From positions 4,419,501 to 4,483,500 of the forward strand of contig JARFJB010001965.1 in the NCBI GenBank assembly GCA_036346205.1: a stretch of DNA of 64,000 nt, written 5' to 3'. The position numbers and the translations under genes were made by a program. The stretch is from Vesta saturnalis. Lineage: Eukaryota; Arthropoda; Insecta; Coleoptera; Lampyridae. This document shows, one piece after another, positions 46,773 through 58,580 of the stretch. The number at the start of each line of letters is the position of its first letter. Positions within the stretch are counted from its first letter, which is position 1. The notes beneath the pieces were generated by a model that was not told where the DNA came from, searched no databases, and saw only the letters and a program-made list of their open reading frames with translations.

Positions 46773-47890
46773 TATAATCTATTTTTTATATTTGCCCCCT
46801 AGATTTGTGAGTTATTTTTACAAAGTTGGTATAATATTTTTCGCTAACGTCAAATTCGATTAATTTATTTTCACATGATTGATATATGTTGCCTTTTTTT
46901 TAAGTATTAAAACCATAGATATCTTACTTAATACTGGATACTTGAAACCATGTATGATCCGAATTGAAACTGCACATGGGGGTCTGCGCACTAGTGAACT
47001 GTACTGTGTAAACATAAGCCGCCGTGTGTGCAAGAAGGCAAATAGTTGTAATTATATAATTATTTGTGACCTCACTTGAAAAATTGTACATTTTTTTAAA
47101 TTCTAACCATTTTTGACCTTATTAAAATGTTGAATCTGACTATCTAGTTATTAAGTAAGATATATACAGAGAGGGTAGGGAGAGTGGACACTCAATGTTA
47201 AATTTGAGCGCCCTCGTACAACTTGGGAGAAAGTATTTTCTTCACACGCGCAAAATTTAAACTTAATTTTTTTTTATTTGGAAATTTTATTAATTTAAAT
47301 CATTTACCTTTATTCAAAATTATAATTTCTATGTGTCAAACAGATTACATATTTAACAAGCAATCAGTAAAATGTAATTTTTTTTATGTAAAAGTGCAAA
47401 TTCCCGTATTTTTTTATGTACGGTCAAATTAACTTTTTGTAAAAATATCAAATAAATAAAATACAACTTCACTTAGCTAATCAATAAGGTAGTTACTTTT
47501 TGACACCTTTTCAGGTTTTTAAATCACTGTAGGTAAACGAACGTTATTCAAACTTCAAGAACTTTGTACGACATGATTATTTCAATGTTAAAAAGATGAG
47601 AATAATTCCACTATGTAAACCGCACAAAAAGCGACCGAAAGTTATAAATAAATTACCAAAAATGTTAAACAAATTTAGAGAAAAGGCACTTAAAACTGTC
47701 AAGCGCTATAATGGCAAATGTAATTCATTATCCTACAACTAAGTAAGCATTGTAAAGTAATCTATTATTTTTTACTTTTTATGACTGCCCTCTATTTAAT
47801 TGGGAGGAAGTAAACTTATCTCCAGATTGCCTATAGGAATGTCCATTCTCCCCATCCGTTTCTATAGCAACGTACAGGTCATTTTAAAAA
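46773..47890. other. No recognised gene
   Basis: AT-rich flank between two transposon relics. The open frames at 46879-47079 and 47223-47432 are unassigned. Confidence 0.4.
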
Positions 47891-47897
47891 CTTCAAA

Positions 47898-49075
47898 ATG
47901 ACTAAAAAATTAGATAACAAGATAATTTATATAAAAAAAGCCTTTCACAGTTTGATAAATAATAAAGTTCCTCGTGCAAAAGCTTTAATTGAATCGGGAA
48001 AAATATTTGATTTGATGTAAGTGATTTAAGTTTATATGAAATAGTTTAATACATAAATTAATATTTTTTCAGGTTTCTGTAAAGAGCATCAATAAAATTA
48101 TGAACGGACGTGACGAATAGACAAACTTCGCTAACTTAGGTCGACCGACAACTACAAGTGACGATCTATTCGAATATTACGTTTGGCAATACAATTCAAA
48201 ATCCGAACATTTTACGATCGACAAACTTTTGGCGTAAAAAACTATGCGAAAAAAAACATGTTGTTGAATTAAGAATAATCCGATTTCTAAATTCAAGTGA
48301 GAATGTGGATATTCGTGTTTTTGGATGAAACGTGGATTTAACAATTAAGTCTGAAAGCAAACCTTTTACAATATTACACGCAGGTTGTAAGTTTGGCTTC
48401 TTAGAGGGGTGCGACTACTTAGTGGACTTACAAAATAATGACCGTGACTATCACAAGACAATGACTGCAGAACTTTTCCAAAATTGTGTGGTTAATCAGT
48501 TAATTCCTGCTTTGGATAGACTGCAATCAAAATGTGTGGTGGTAATGGACAGTGCACCGTATCACTCGGTGCAGTTGAACACACCATCAACTTTTTCTAG
48601 CAAGAAATCAGGCTTTTTTGATTAACCACATTGTGAAATTAACGACAATTTAACAAAAAAAAAACAATTGTGAGAGTTGATTAAACCATTTCGAGAACAT
48701 CATACTAAACGGCTTGTAATTGAGGACATTTTAAAAAAGCATGGTCATGAAGTCCTTTGTTTACTCCCATACCATTGTCCATACAATCTAATTGAGTTGG
48801 AATGGGATTATTGCAAGACTTTCTATAATAAGCACATAAATTGGCAACCTAAATCAAAAGATAGGGTTGCAAATTTATGGCGGTTTGCTCTTTCAAAATG
48901 TACGTCCGACATATGGCAAGGTTATGTAAATCATTGCGAAAAAATAGTTTTGGAAGACTGGGAAAAAGTAATGGGGTCATTTTCTGTTGAAAACATTCCA
49001 CCATTCATTATTTCTCTCCAGGAATGAGATTCAGAATCAGAGCTTTCTTCTGTTCTGAAAATGATGATACTAAAT
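47898..49075 (+). pseudogene. Intron-bearing DDE (IS630/Tc1-like) transposase relic, copy 2
   Basis: Exon 1 from ATG 47898 (MTKKLDNKIIYIKKAFHSLI, then KVPRAKALIESGKIF) ends at GTAAGT (48017). The 56-nt intron closes at CAG 48072, then VSVKSINKIMNGRDE. The catalytic region reads VFLDETWI (first Asp, GAT 48324-48326), FTILHAGCKFGFLEG, YHKTMTAELFQN, VVVMDSAPYHSVQL (second Asp kept), KKHGHEVLCLLPYHC and NLIELEWDYCKTFYNKHI (Glu kept), with an acidic tail. All three catalytic residues remain, unlike copies 1 and 3, but stops near 48118 and 48622 and several frameshifts break it. Same family as 17.84-19.10 kb and 60.05-61.39 kb. Confidence 0.8.
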
Positions 49076-50586
49076 AAAATTTAGAAAACACCGGAATAAA
49101 ATTATGCGTAAGTTATAATACGGGGAACCCTGCTTCTTTACTTAAAATTCTCTAGGCTCCTTCTATATTATACAGTGATCAGTGGTTACCATTCATTTGA
49201 ATTAAATGTGGCAACTGTTAAATTAATTTTGACATATAATCAGATTTGAGGTTAGTGAGAACCGTCTGATACCAGCATACTTTTTAGTGCCCCGCGTCGG
49301 CCATGAGTGGTATCTTTGTTTTATCAATATGGTTTTTTAATGTACACAGTGGAGGATAGAGAAGTATCGTTTCGTGTACTACTTGTTGTTTACGGATCGA
49401 ATTGACCATTATTGTCGTAATGGAACCTGTAAGTGGAAGCTATGGAGTTTCCACATTTGGCGCTTGGTGATCTGTAAGAGTCGCCGATACCGAAAGGCTG
49501 TGCAGGAAAGAGCGACCCAGCTGCGAAAGTGTTTATTTCTATATTAACTGTCGTGTTACCGTAAGGGCAGGATCATCGTTGGAGGACATTTTGCAAACGT
49601 TACTGATGGTGTATTTGTAAGTTTAGAGTGAAAACAATTAAGTTATGGAAAGTAGGATGATCTACATACTTCCGTTTTAGAACAAACGGTGTAATAAGGT
49701 GTAAATAAAAAAAACTGCGTGAGAGTGATAAATTGAAGTACTGTGTTCAACTTCATCTTTAAATGGACCAGATTTGGGATATTGTCAACTACGGATTTCA
49801 GTAGGAGCATTGATTTTTCTCATTATTACTTATCCTCGTTATCTGGGGAAATAACATTTAGTTTTAAGTTTACTACGTTATTTGTCTTAAGGTGAATTTC
49901 CGATATTCCGATATTTAGCGTAGTATGCTTCGTTTCTCTTTAATGAGAGGCCACATATTGGATACTAGCGAAAACTTACCTTGCGTGTTTTTTTTTAATT
50001 ACAAATTTGACTTGTTTAATGTATATGCACATTTTGAGACCTCCAGAACACATGAAAGTGACTTTTAAGTCGACGTTTGAGCGCGTGCTCACGTGTTAAA
50101 GTGCACGTGTTGGTGTCTGCATGTGTCGGATTTCAATAAAATTTTTACTATAGGGTTTTTTCGGTATTAGGCAACCTGATGCAATTCCTAATAAAATCGG
50201 TTAATAAATAAGGTATTATTTAATTATTTTCAAAATGGATCAATCATTCGACGTTAGACGTATTTCGCTCATTCCAATCTACCAAAAAGTTCTATTTGAT
50301 ACTTTTGTTATATTGTGTTTTTAATTTTAAATTTTACTTACTTTGTTGCAATCTATTTTAGATAGTATTGTTATCAAGTTGAATAAATTAAATTAGCTTC
50401 ATACAATCATATCTTGTACTGGGTTCTAGATACTGATATTGCACTCTGTGAATGAACATAGATAAAATTCAGAATTAAGCGTTTTATTAGTGCATCAGCA
50501 GACAGATAATGGCGGCACCGACCGTTTGGATAGTGTTTAATATAAATAAGATTATATCTTGAGATAATGATTTATGTTTTAAGATA
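49076..50586. other. No recognised gene
   Basis: A GC-richer stretch (49280-49620) without motifs I can identify, then AT-rich sequence. Confidence 0.4.
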
Positions 50587-50755
50587 TAATTAAGGAAATA
50601 TGAAAAACCTTCACAATTAAAATACTTATCTTTTGGGTATTCTCTTTTACAATAATTTATTTATTTATTTTGACAACTCAATTAACCTTTAAAACTATTA
50701 TCATTTGCTGAGAAAATACACAATTTAATACCCAAAAGATAAGTAATTAAGGAAA
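50587..50755. mobile_element. 145-bp remnant PLE palindrome with 12-bp target-site duplication
   Basis: TAATTAAGGAAA is repeated at 50587-50598 and 50744-50755. Between them lies only a PLE left terminus (AATACTTATCTTTTGGGTATT) and an inverted right terminus (AATACCCAAAAGATAAG) with about 80 bp of terminal-repeat sequence (TTTGACAACTCAATTAACC, TTTGCTGAGAAAATACAC). The hammerhead-like core is deleted after CTGAG. Confidence 0.75.
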
Positions 50756-50783
50756 GAATGACAAAAATATAATAGTGTATGTT

Positions 50784-51169
50784 AATAATTATATACAACT
50801 GAGCTGGTAGTGTAGTGGTGACACGACCTGCTTAGCATTCGTGAGGTAATGGGTTCGATTCCCGTTACCGTCTACCTTGTATGAGGTTTTTTCAGGGGGT
50901 TTTCCTCATACACATGTAGCGGAATTGTCACTGCGTATATGCACACCATGTGAGACTACTCAGGCGAATGCTGGGTAGTATTTCCCCCCTCAGAACCATA
51001 ACTCCGTTCCTTCCGATCCCATCCTGACCACACCCATTCTTAATCCCATCATGCATATATACGTAATGTATGTATGTATGCTGGGAATCCATGCTTGTGA
51101 CTAAATTAGCTCGGAAAGCTCGAGCAGCCCGCCTTTCTCCTTGTGGAGAGAATGAAATAATTATATACA
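50784..51169 (+). mobile_element. tRNA-Ala(AGC)-derived SINE with 14-bp target-site duplication
   Basis: The body 50798-51155 is flanked by AATAATTATATACA at 50784-50797 and 51156-51169. The head resembles tRNA-Ala: box A TGGTAGTGTAGTGG, the anticodon-arm remnant CCTGCTTAGCATTCGTGAGG, and a perfect box B GGTTCGATTCC at 50852-50862. The acceptor stem no longer pairs, so it is not a tRNA gene. A tRNA-unrelated body follows, ending near TTGTGGAGAGAATGA with no A-tail, which suggests mobilisation by a LINE that does not need poly(A). Confidence 0.85.
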
Positions 51170-51589
51170 CTTACATTTTGAGCTAAATGTGTATTTAAAC
51201 GTATTTTACTACTTAATTTACTAAAAAATTTCATTGTTATGCGTTTTGACAGCAATTACAGTTATCTGCGTAGTTAAAAAGAGAACGTTTTATTAAAAAA
51301 ATGTTAAATCAACGGTCAAAGCTGCAATTGCTGTCTAAACGTATAAAAGTCATGACTCATGAGTACTTGTAATTATGAACATAAATCGTGAAAGTTTTCA
51401 ATTTCGTAGAGGAATGTTAATTAGATTTAATTATCCAGCAAATTTCACGACACCACGACGATATGAGCATTCGTTTAGCCCCAAATTTAGGTCTTCGGTA
51501 AATATGAGGATAAGGTGAATAGTTCTCGGCCTGACACAGAGATGGCGCTCCAATCAGGAAAATGTATGTTTCCTGGCTGGGTCCACGTC

Positions 51590-52235
51590 TCATTAATTGC
51601 ATATCAACCATTAAAAAGTGGGCAGCTGAATTTACACGTGGTCGCACATCCCTCGAAAATGACCCACGTGGACGGCCAAAAACAGCAATCACACCAGAAA
51701 CCATTGAAAAAGTGCATGATATCGTGTTGGACGATAGGCGAGTAAAGGTAAGTGACATAGCTGAGGCTGTGGGTATATCGGAAGAAAGAACATCTTTCAC
51801 AAAGAATTAGGGATGCGAAAACTTTGTACAAGATGGGTGCCGCATTTGCTGAACGCCGATCAAAAGCAAATGAGCAAACGATTTTCGCAGCAATATTTGT
51901 ACTAATTCAATTTGTCACCATGCATGAGACATGGTTCCATCACTAGACGACAGAAACGAAACAGTAGTCCAGGCAGTGGATGGAAACCGGTGGATCAGCG
52001 TCAAAGAAAGCAAAATCGATCGCATCTGCCAGAAAGGTCATGGCCAGCGTTTTTGGGATGTGAGAGGGATCCTGTTAGTTGACTACCTTCAAAAGGAGGA
52101 ACAATTACAGGCGAATATTACAGCTGGATGTAAAAATTCCGGAGAAGAGGCTTCTCTTGAAAAAGAAAAAAAAACATCTTTCACCAGGGCAACGCACCTG
52201 CACATAAGGGTGCGTTGACGATGGGAAAACACCTT
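51590..52235 (+). pseudogene. mariner (SETMAR-like) transposase relic
   Basis: STIKKWAAEFTRGRTSLEND, RPKTAITPETIEKVHDIVL and DRRVKVSDIAEAVGISEE give the paired HTH domain, then ELGMRKLCTRWVPHLL. The catalytic domain starts FVTMHETWFHH, where the first Asp (DETW) is His, then SRQWMETGGSASKKAKSIA, KVMASVFWDVRGILLVDYL and FHQGNAPAHKGA, where the second Asp (QDNAPAH) is Gly. The third Asp block is absent. Frameshifts near 51800, 51900, 52060 and 52120. The first roughly 60 residues of the family are not recognisable upstream. Confidence 0.8.
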
Positions 52236-52239
52236 ACCC

Positions 52240-54340
52240 TCGTATCTTTTCAAAATAGATCTGTTTTGATAAAAGTATCGTGGAAATGGTACTTTCATAC
52301 TTTTTTCTGTCGGTTTAGAAGACCTTAACTTAGGCGCGTCATGTTGTTGACTCATTCTTTTGGACTATGTGACGAAAATGTATTGAAATATCGTTTACAT
52401 TAAGTAAAGTTTATAATATTAATGGTGAGTGATCGAATTGTAAAGGGAAATCCTTTACAACTTGGTCTTATTACTGTTTTGTTTGGGTTAAATATTCCCC
52501 CCTGCAAGTCAATTTCTGCTAATTATAGTTGATTTGATATCTGTGTGTAGCACACCCATCATAAACAAAAAGTTATTTTTTTTTCGTAACAACAAATTTG
52601 TTTTGAATTTAAAGTAGGGTTCATATAATTTTTTATGAACGTATTTTAAAAATTACTACTAGTTTCTTGAACTTATTTAGGCAGAGCATTAGGATAAACA
52701 GGTTTACAATTCCTGTGTATGTAAACAGGATTTCATTTTTCTAAGTGTAAGTAAAGATGGTAGTGACAATATTATCGATTTTGAGTTTTTACCAAGAAAC
52801 TATTTATTATCACATCACTGCATATATTTTTATACTTAAATTAATATTCTTATAGAATTGCTTCGAGAACAATGATGCCCATTGGAATGCGCAATTAAGT
52901 AATATATATTTTTTCATGTTATCATTATCTTTCCATTATGTTCCAGAAAATCCTCAAAATGCAAAATTGGGAATTATTGATGGCCTAACTAGGAAGAATC
53001 TTTAGTTAGGAATATTTAGAGAAATAGGAATATTAACCTTTTTATCGTTAAAATTTAAGAAATTTTGCGGATTTTTGGTAATTATTTTCGTCATTTCTAT
53101 TACTCTTGCATATTTTAGCTTTGTACATTACAAAATGATGGTATTGAGGTTAGTGCCCTCTCTTATCGTCTACCAATTATCGCTGTTTTATTCTTCTCCA
53201 GAATTAAAATAAATTGCTTCAGGATCGATACACTTACTGACCTTATTTTTAGTACTGACCAAGTTTACAATGCTTCCCTCATAATTGGTAAGTCTTGTCA
53301 TAGTAAGTACTACGTCTTCACTGTCCATTATCACCCTTTATTGTATTGCCTATTAGCTTCTATCACACAAAGGTAATTATTGTTTGATTTTTGTAAATGT
53401 CTAGATTCCAGTGATTTTTGATGATATCCACCCAGAGTGTAAACTTAAGGGGTGTAACAGTATTTTCGTTTCTCCGCTATAATTAAAAACGATTTCATTT
53501 ACATTTGACAGAAATGGTAAACACAAATATCTGGGCAATGTACATTGGGGGTGCAGATATTTGTATTATTATTGTACATCCAAGGTGGCCAGATATCGAG
53601 GAAATTGTAAATAAAGTAAATGTGTAGGCTATTAATCATTTTGTATCTCGTTTCATTTCTTCGATATCGTTAAATTGTCGTTTTTGAGTTATGGCTAAAC
53701 CTGTTTTTTTTAAATAGCAACCATATGTCATTCAAAAGCATGTTTCTCGTGTTGCTTAAAAAATTTAAATATCATAATATTGTATTTAATAACTAGAAAT
53801 TTAGAGAATAAACACTGCAGTAAAAATTACATTTTTTTTGTCATTTAAAATTTTTTTCAAAATTCTTCAATGTAGTTAGCCATGTAACTTTAAAAGAAGG
53901 TGACTGAATCACTATATGACGATTTAATTATAAGAGAATATCATTGTATCAAGATAGAAAATATATTTGGAAAATGAGGTGAATGATTTGAAGATTACAT
54001 GTAATAAATATTTAAAAAATTGGAAACGTTTACGATTTGGAAAATTTAATAAACAATTTGACAAATGTTAATAGAGAAACGATTTAATGCGTAACGGATT
54101 TTTGGATACATTATCAAAATGTTGAAGTAAAGGTATTTTTGGCGTAGATTACGTGGGTGTAGTCTAAAATGCTCCAGTAAATATATGGTGAATAGGCAAC
54201 GATAAGCTACCTGATACAATAAATGTATTATTTACTTAACTTCATCCTGCAAGAAATGTTTGGTTTCTGGAAATCTGCGAAATCTAATGAATGTCAAAAT
54301 AACTAAAACAATTTATGCGTTAAAAGCTTTTGGAGTCGGC
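52240..54340. other. AT-rich, no recognised feature
   Basis: About 2 kb without coding homology, TIRs or arrays that I can see. Confidence 0.4.
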
Positions 54341-55814
54341 TAATGTTGTATCTGAAAATGCAAAGTTTCACGATTATGACTTATAACATAATACTTCTCC
54401 TTTCGGTTTGAAATCAGTATTTTTTATTAATTCTTTGCAGATGTAAACGATTCGATAACCGTTACAGTTACCGTCTTCAGTAAATCACAATAGTTATTAA
54501 AAATTAATTACAATGTCAAAAAAATGTATGAACTCTGAAACACAAATTATAAGTTTGCTATAATAGTTACGGAACGAATCTAATTTTATTTTACTAAAGA
54601 TTTTACCTTTAGTGGATTAAATGTTAATAAACCTCCTTGACAATGACAAATCAGAACATCCTCTGACGGACGTAGGCTAACAATGAAAAATGTCACAATC
54701 GAGAATTTAACAAAATTTAATCAAATCATAGTACAAGTCCAAAGTTGTGAAAAACTTTAATTTTAAAGTGGTAAAAGTATTCACAACTAAAAAACATAAC
54801 AATTAAATTTCTAGTTAAATCAACAAAAACCAAGAAAGAAATTTTCGGTTAATCGTTATTATACAGGATGGCCCAAAGTGCGTTGGTGGAAGATTGTGGG
54901 TTTATTAAGGAACATTTCTAAAGTTTGTTGATGGGATGTGGTAGGGTATCCTTAACGCTACAAACCTAAAATGTTTTCACTTGAATCACAAAGTTTATAC
55001 AGGGCGATTTATATAAAAGTTAGATTTTTTTTAATAGAACGCCATGTATATTATTACATATTTGGATTCCTTGGTCAATTCTAGTGCGGCTTTATGTATC
55101 ACACATAGTACGTACAACGAATCGTTTAGCCGCAATTCATTTTACAAAAAGTAGATGTCTGAAAAGAACCAAATATCGCTGTGAGCATTAAACTTAGAAG
55201 GTCATGACTCTGCGATGCTACTAGACATGAAATGTACTAGCGTAGGCCGAATGGTCAAATTCGAATTCGTCTTGTATTTAGAGAAATTACTTTGTCAATT
55301 TAGAAAATTTCAGTCAATGGTAACTTGATTTTTTCAAATGGAACGGCCATTTTTGATTTTTGCATCAAATGCGGAGTTTTTTCACCTTTCTAACGATATA
55401 AATTAGTCGGTATCTATCTTCGGTAGATTTCTCTTAATTTCACAATTTCTGATTAATTTGATGTATTTTTCAATGTTACGTTAGTATTATCTAGTAACCC
55501 GTGGAAAATAAACAAAAAAGTATTCACATTATAAACCATTATTTATTAAGTAGAAAAACACATAAACAGAAAACAAAATTACGAGCTAAAATAAAAAGAA
55601 GAATAATGAAAAAGAAATTTCATCCTTAGCACATCCAACTACATCAAGAGCTCAAGGAGACCGATTTTCAAAACAGAATTAATCTTCGCAATTGGGTAGA
55701 ACAAAAGTTAAATGAAAATGTACAATTTTTGAATAATGAAAATGTAAACTTTCACCATTAACACTCATAATAAAATACTTATCTTTTTTGGGATTTTTTA
55801 ATGGTGTACTTTAA

Positions 55815-55870
55815 ATTATACAATCTAAACGTTTCGATAACACTTACAGTTATCTTCGTCAGTAGTAATG
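55815..55870 (-). ncRNA. Hammerhead-ribozyme-like motif, left arm of inner PLE
   Basis: Same core as in the 4-6.8 kb element: CTACTGACGA, stem GATAAC/GTTATC, GAAACGTTTAG. Confidence 0.5.
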
Positions 55871-56444
55871 TTTGTTAAAATTGTTAAAGATGTAGTAAAC
55901 AATTTTGTCAAATTTGAAAAATTCAAACATAAACATAAGCCTGCTATTAATATAACAGTTTGAGAAACGTATAAGCCAACTATAAAATTGTAGTAAAGAA
56001 TAACTAGGTCATTAAAATTAAATATTGTTAAACTGCCTCAAAGATGACAAACCAGAACACTCTCTACGACGAAAGCTAACAATGAAATTTGCCAGCCAAA
56101 AACACATTTAACAAAATTTAATCGAGTTATGATGTAAGTGTAAAGTTGTGAAAAACTTCAATTTTAAAATGATAGAAGATTCACAAATCCAAACATTACA
56201 TCAAAAATAACCCAGTTAAATCTAACAAAGAGATATCTTTATCAATAATTGAAGTGTTATTAACAATGAAAAGCACAATGCAGAACGTTCTTTGTAATTT
56301 TTAATTTCAATTTAATTTCAACTACTTATGTTAAATTATAGTGCTGTGGAAATTTAACATATAATTGGTAAAGCATTTGCTTCAAGGTCTAGGAAAAACA
56401 CAGCAAAAAACCTAGACATACCAAAAGTTGAAAATAAATTAAAA

Positions 56445-56625
56445 TCAAGGCGTATCATTATGCTCTTTTTTAATTATAAGATGCCAAAACCTATTTAAAC
56501 GGAGATTTTCTTCTTGTCTATTAAAATTATTCGGGTGTTTATATATTTCAATAGCTTCACGTTGCAAACGAACATAATAATGGGTTTGTCTTGACAATAT
56601 TTTCATATTGTCAAATTGAATGTTT
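56445..56625 (-). pseudogene. PLE GIY-YIG C-terminal fragment
   Basis: Encodes IQFDNMKILSRQTHYYVRLQ, REAIEIYKHPNNFNRQ and NLRLNRFWHLIIKK, the last 55 or so residues of the PLE protein. The GIY-YIG catalytic motif itself is outside this fragment. It ends at the palindrome junction near 56625. Confidence 0.8.
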
Positions 56626-56805
56626 GTCATCTTTGAGGCAGTTTAACAATATTTAATTTTAATGACCTAGTTATTCTTTACTACAATTTTATAGTTGGCT
56701 TATACGTTTCTCAAACTGTTATATTAATAGCAGGCTTATGTTTATGTTTGAATTTTTCAAATTTGACAAAATTGTTTACTACATCTTTAACAATTTTAAC
56801 AAACA

Positions 56806-56858
56806 TTACTACTGACGAAGATAACTGTAAGTGTTATCGAAACGTTTAGATTGTATAA
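56806..56858 (+). ncRNA. Hammerhead-ribozyme-like motif, right arm of inner PLE
   Basis: Plus-strand copy of the same motif: CTACTGACGA, GATAAC/GTTATC stem, GAAACGTTTAG, with the same extra base after the first box. Confidence 0.5.
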
Positions 56859-58580
56859 TTTAAAGTACACCATTAAAAAATCCCAAAAAAGATAAGTATT
56901 TTAATTTTTGAATAAGATCATGTTTACAGATGAGTGCACCTTCCACCGCAATTAGTTAACCAGCCCAATTTTCATTATTACTAAGATTAAAACCCTCACT
57001 ATTTTCGAGTTCATAGCCGATTAATGTTTGGGCAGGCATATTGGGTACTTCAGTTGTTGGCCCCTTTTCTTCGATGGTCTTCTTAATTCGAATTTGTACT
57101 TGAATTTCCTGGATAATAAATTATTTGGACTTCTTGAAGATGTCCCGCTCACTCAAATTAGGGCATACATTTTGACACCGTGCCCGTGTAGTAAGTGAAT
57201 GGCTTAATAATGCATTTGTTGCAAAGTGGATAGGAAGGAAAAGACCACCACGATGGCCAGCGAGATCTCAAGATATTTCCCCGCTTGATTTCTTTTTGTG
57301 GGGGTGCAGCATGGGAAAAGTGTATGCTGAACTACCTACCACTGCGGAAGCTATGAAAAATAGAATCCGAAACGTTTTTGTAACTCAACCCAGTAATGTT
57401 AAATAGGGTTAAAAATGATTTTTGTCGCAAAATTAAAATTTGCTAAAACAAGGTGGTAGACATTTTGAACATTTATTGAAATAATTTTTATTTTTATTTT
57501 AGCTCGTAATTTTGTTTTTTGTGTTTATGTATGTTTCTACTTAATAAATAATGTTTTATAACGTGAACCGTTTTTTGTTTACTTTCCATGGATTATTAGA
57601 TAATACTAACGAAACATTGAAAAATACATCAAATTAATTACAAGTTGTGAAATTAAAATAAATCTATCGAAGATAGATACCGACCAATTTATATCGTTAG
57701 AAAGGTAAAAAAATGCCGCATTTGATGTAAAAATGAAAAAATGGCCGTTCCATTTGAAAAAGTCAAGTTACCATTGATGGAAATTTTCTAAATTGACAAA
57801 GTAATTTCTCTAAACACAAGAAGAATTCGAATTTGACCATTCGTTTTACGCTAGTATATTAAATGTCTAGTAACATCGCAGAGTCATGGCCTTCTAAGTT
57901 TTATGATCACAGCGATATTTAGTTTTTTTCAGACATCTACTTTTTGTAAGAATGACGAATAGCAGCTACACGATTCGTTTTAGGTACTATGTGTAATACA
58001 TAAAGTCGCACTAGAATTGAGCACGGAATCCAAATACGCAATAATACACAGGGGGTTCCATTTAAAAAATGTAACTTTGATATAAATCGCCCTGTATAAA
58101 CTTTGCGGTTCAAGTGAAAATATTTTAGCTTTGTAGCCTTAAGGATACCCCACCACACCTCATCAACAAACTTTAGAAATATTCCTTAATAAACCCACAA
58201 TCTTCAACCCACGCACTATTGGGCTACCCTGTATAATGGAAAAGATAGTGTGTATGTTTAATCCTATCTTCATTTTAATTTCATTTTTGATTGTGACACT
58301 TTTCATTGTTAGCCTTCGTGCATTAGAGGGTGTTCTGATTGGTCATTTTCAAAGCATATGTATAATACTGAATCTATTAAAGATCTTTGCTAAAATAAGT
58401 TAGATTCCGTAGTTAAATCTTTCATATACGTTCCCTAACTATTATAGCAGGCTTATATTAGTGTTTTCAGATTTCATATATTCATTTAACAACTGTAGTT
58501 GTTACCCAAAACATTTAAATTTGTAAAGTATTAATAATAATACACGATTTCATACCCAAAAGCTAAGAATTTTAATGTTG

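Larger units (their letters stand above)
55724..56915. mobile_element. Inner, younger palindromic PLE with 13-bp target-site duplication
   Basis: AATTTTTGAATAA at 55724-55736 and 56903-56915 flanks the element 55737-56902. The inverted arms are about 55764-56045 and 56626-56902; the segment between holds the rest of the left terminal repeat and a GIY-YIG tail fragment on the minus strand. The sequence is close to the 4-6.8 kb copy. It sits inside transposase codons of the mariner-like element, so it arrived last. Confidence 0.85.
55640..57484 (+). pseudogene. mariner-like transposase, C-terminal half, interrupted by a PLE
   Basis: Before the PLE: ELKETDFQNRINLRNWVEQK and LNENVQFLN; after it: KIMFTDECTFHRN (first catalytic Asp). 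The reading is continuous once the PLE and one copy of its 13-bp duplication are disregarded. Further on: VSEWLNNAFVAKWIGRKRP, WPARSQDISPLDFFLWGC (third Asp block) and GGRHFEHLLK with a stop near 57482. The block with the second Asp is only vaguely readable near 57160-57175. Stops (TAG after HRN; TAG near 57404) show decay. Confidence 0.75.
54862..58233 (+). mobile_element. mariner-like element with ~730-bp inverted arms, inserted in the outer PLE
   Basis: Left end CAGGATGGCCCAAAGTGCG (54864), right end in reverse complement CAGGGTAGCCCAATAGTGCG (58231), each bordered by TA. The arms 54864-about 55593 and about 57497-58231 are inverted repeats over their whole length, ending beside ACGAGCTAAAATAAAAA. 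The interior holds the C-terminal half of a transposase on the + strand and a PLE. Because only the 3' half of the gene is present and the left arm copies the 3' non-coding end, the left side was replaced by an inverted copy of the right. Confidence 0.75.
54341..58580. mobile_element. Outer, older Penelope-like palindrome (split by the TIR element)
   Basis: The left part (about 54352-54861) is a minus-oriented PLE terminal repeat (GAAAATGCAAAGTTTCAC at its edge, TCGATAACCGTTACAGTTACC, CAATGACAAATCAGAACATCC). The right part (58234-58572) is a plus-oriented one (CACTTTTCATTGTTAGCCTTCG, CATACCCAAAAGCTAAG). TAATGTTG lies at 54341-54348 and 58573-58580, the probable eroded target duplication. Many substitutions relative to the 4-6.8 kb copy show it is old. 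No coding sequence is left. Confidence 0.65.

Noticed and set aside
50798..50870. Functional tRNA-Ala gene
   Set aside because: Boxes A and B are good, but the acceptor stem does not pair, no terminator of T residues follows, and the unit sits within a 14-bp target duplication typical of a SINE.
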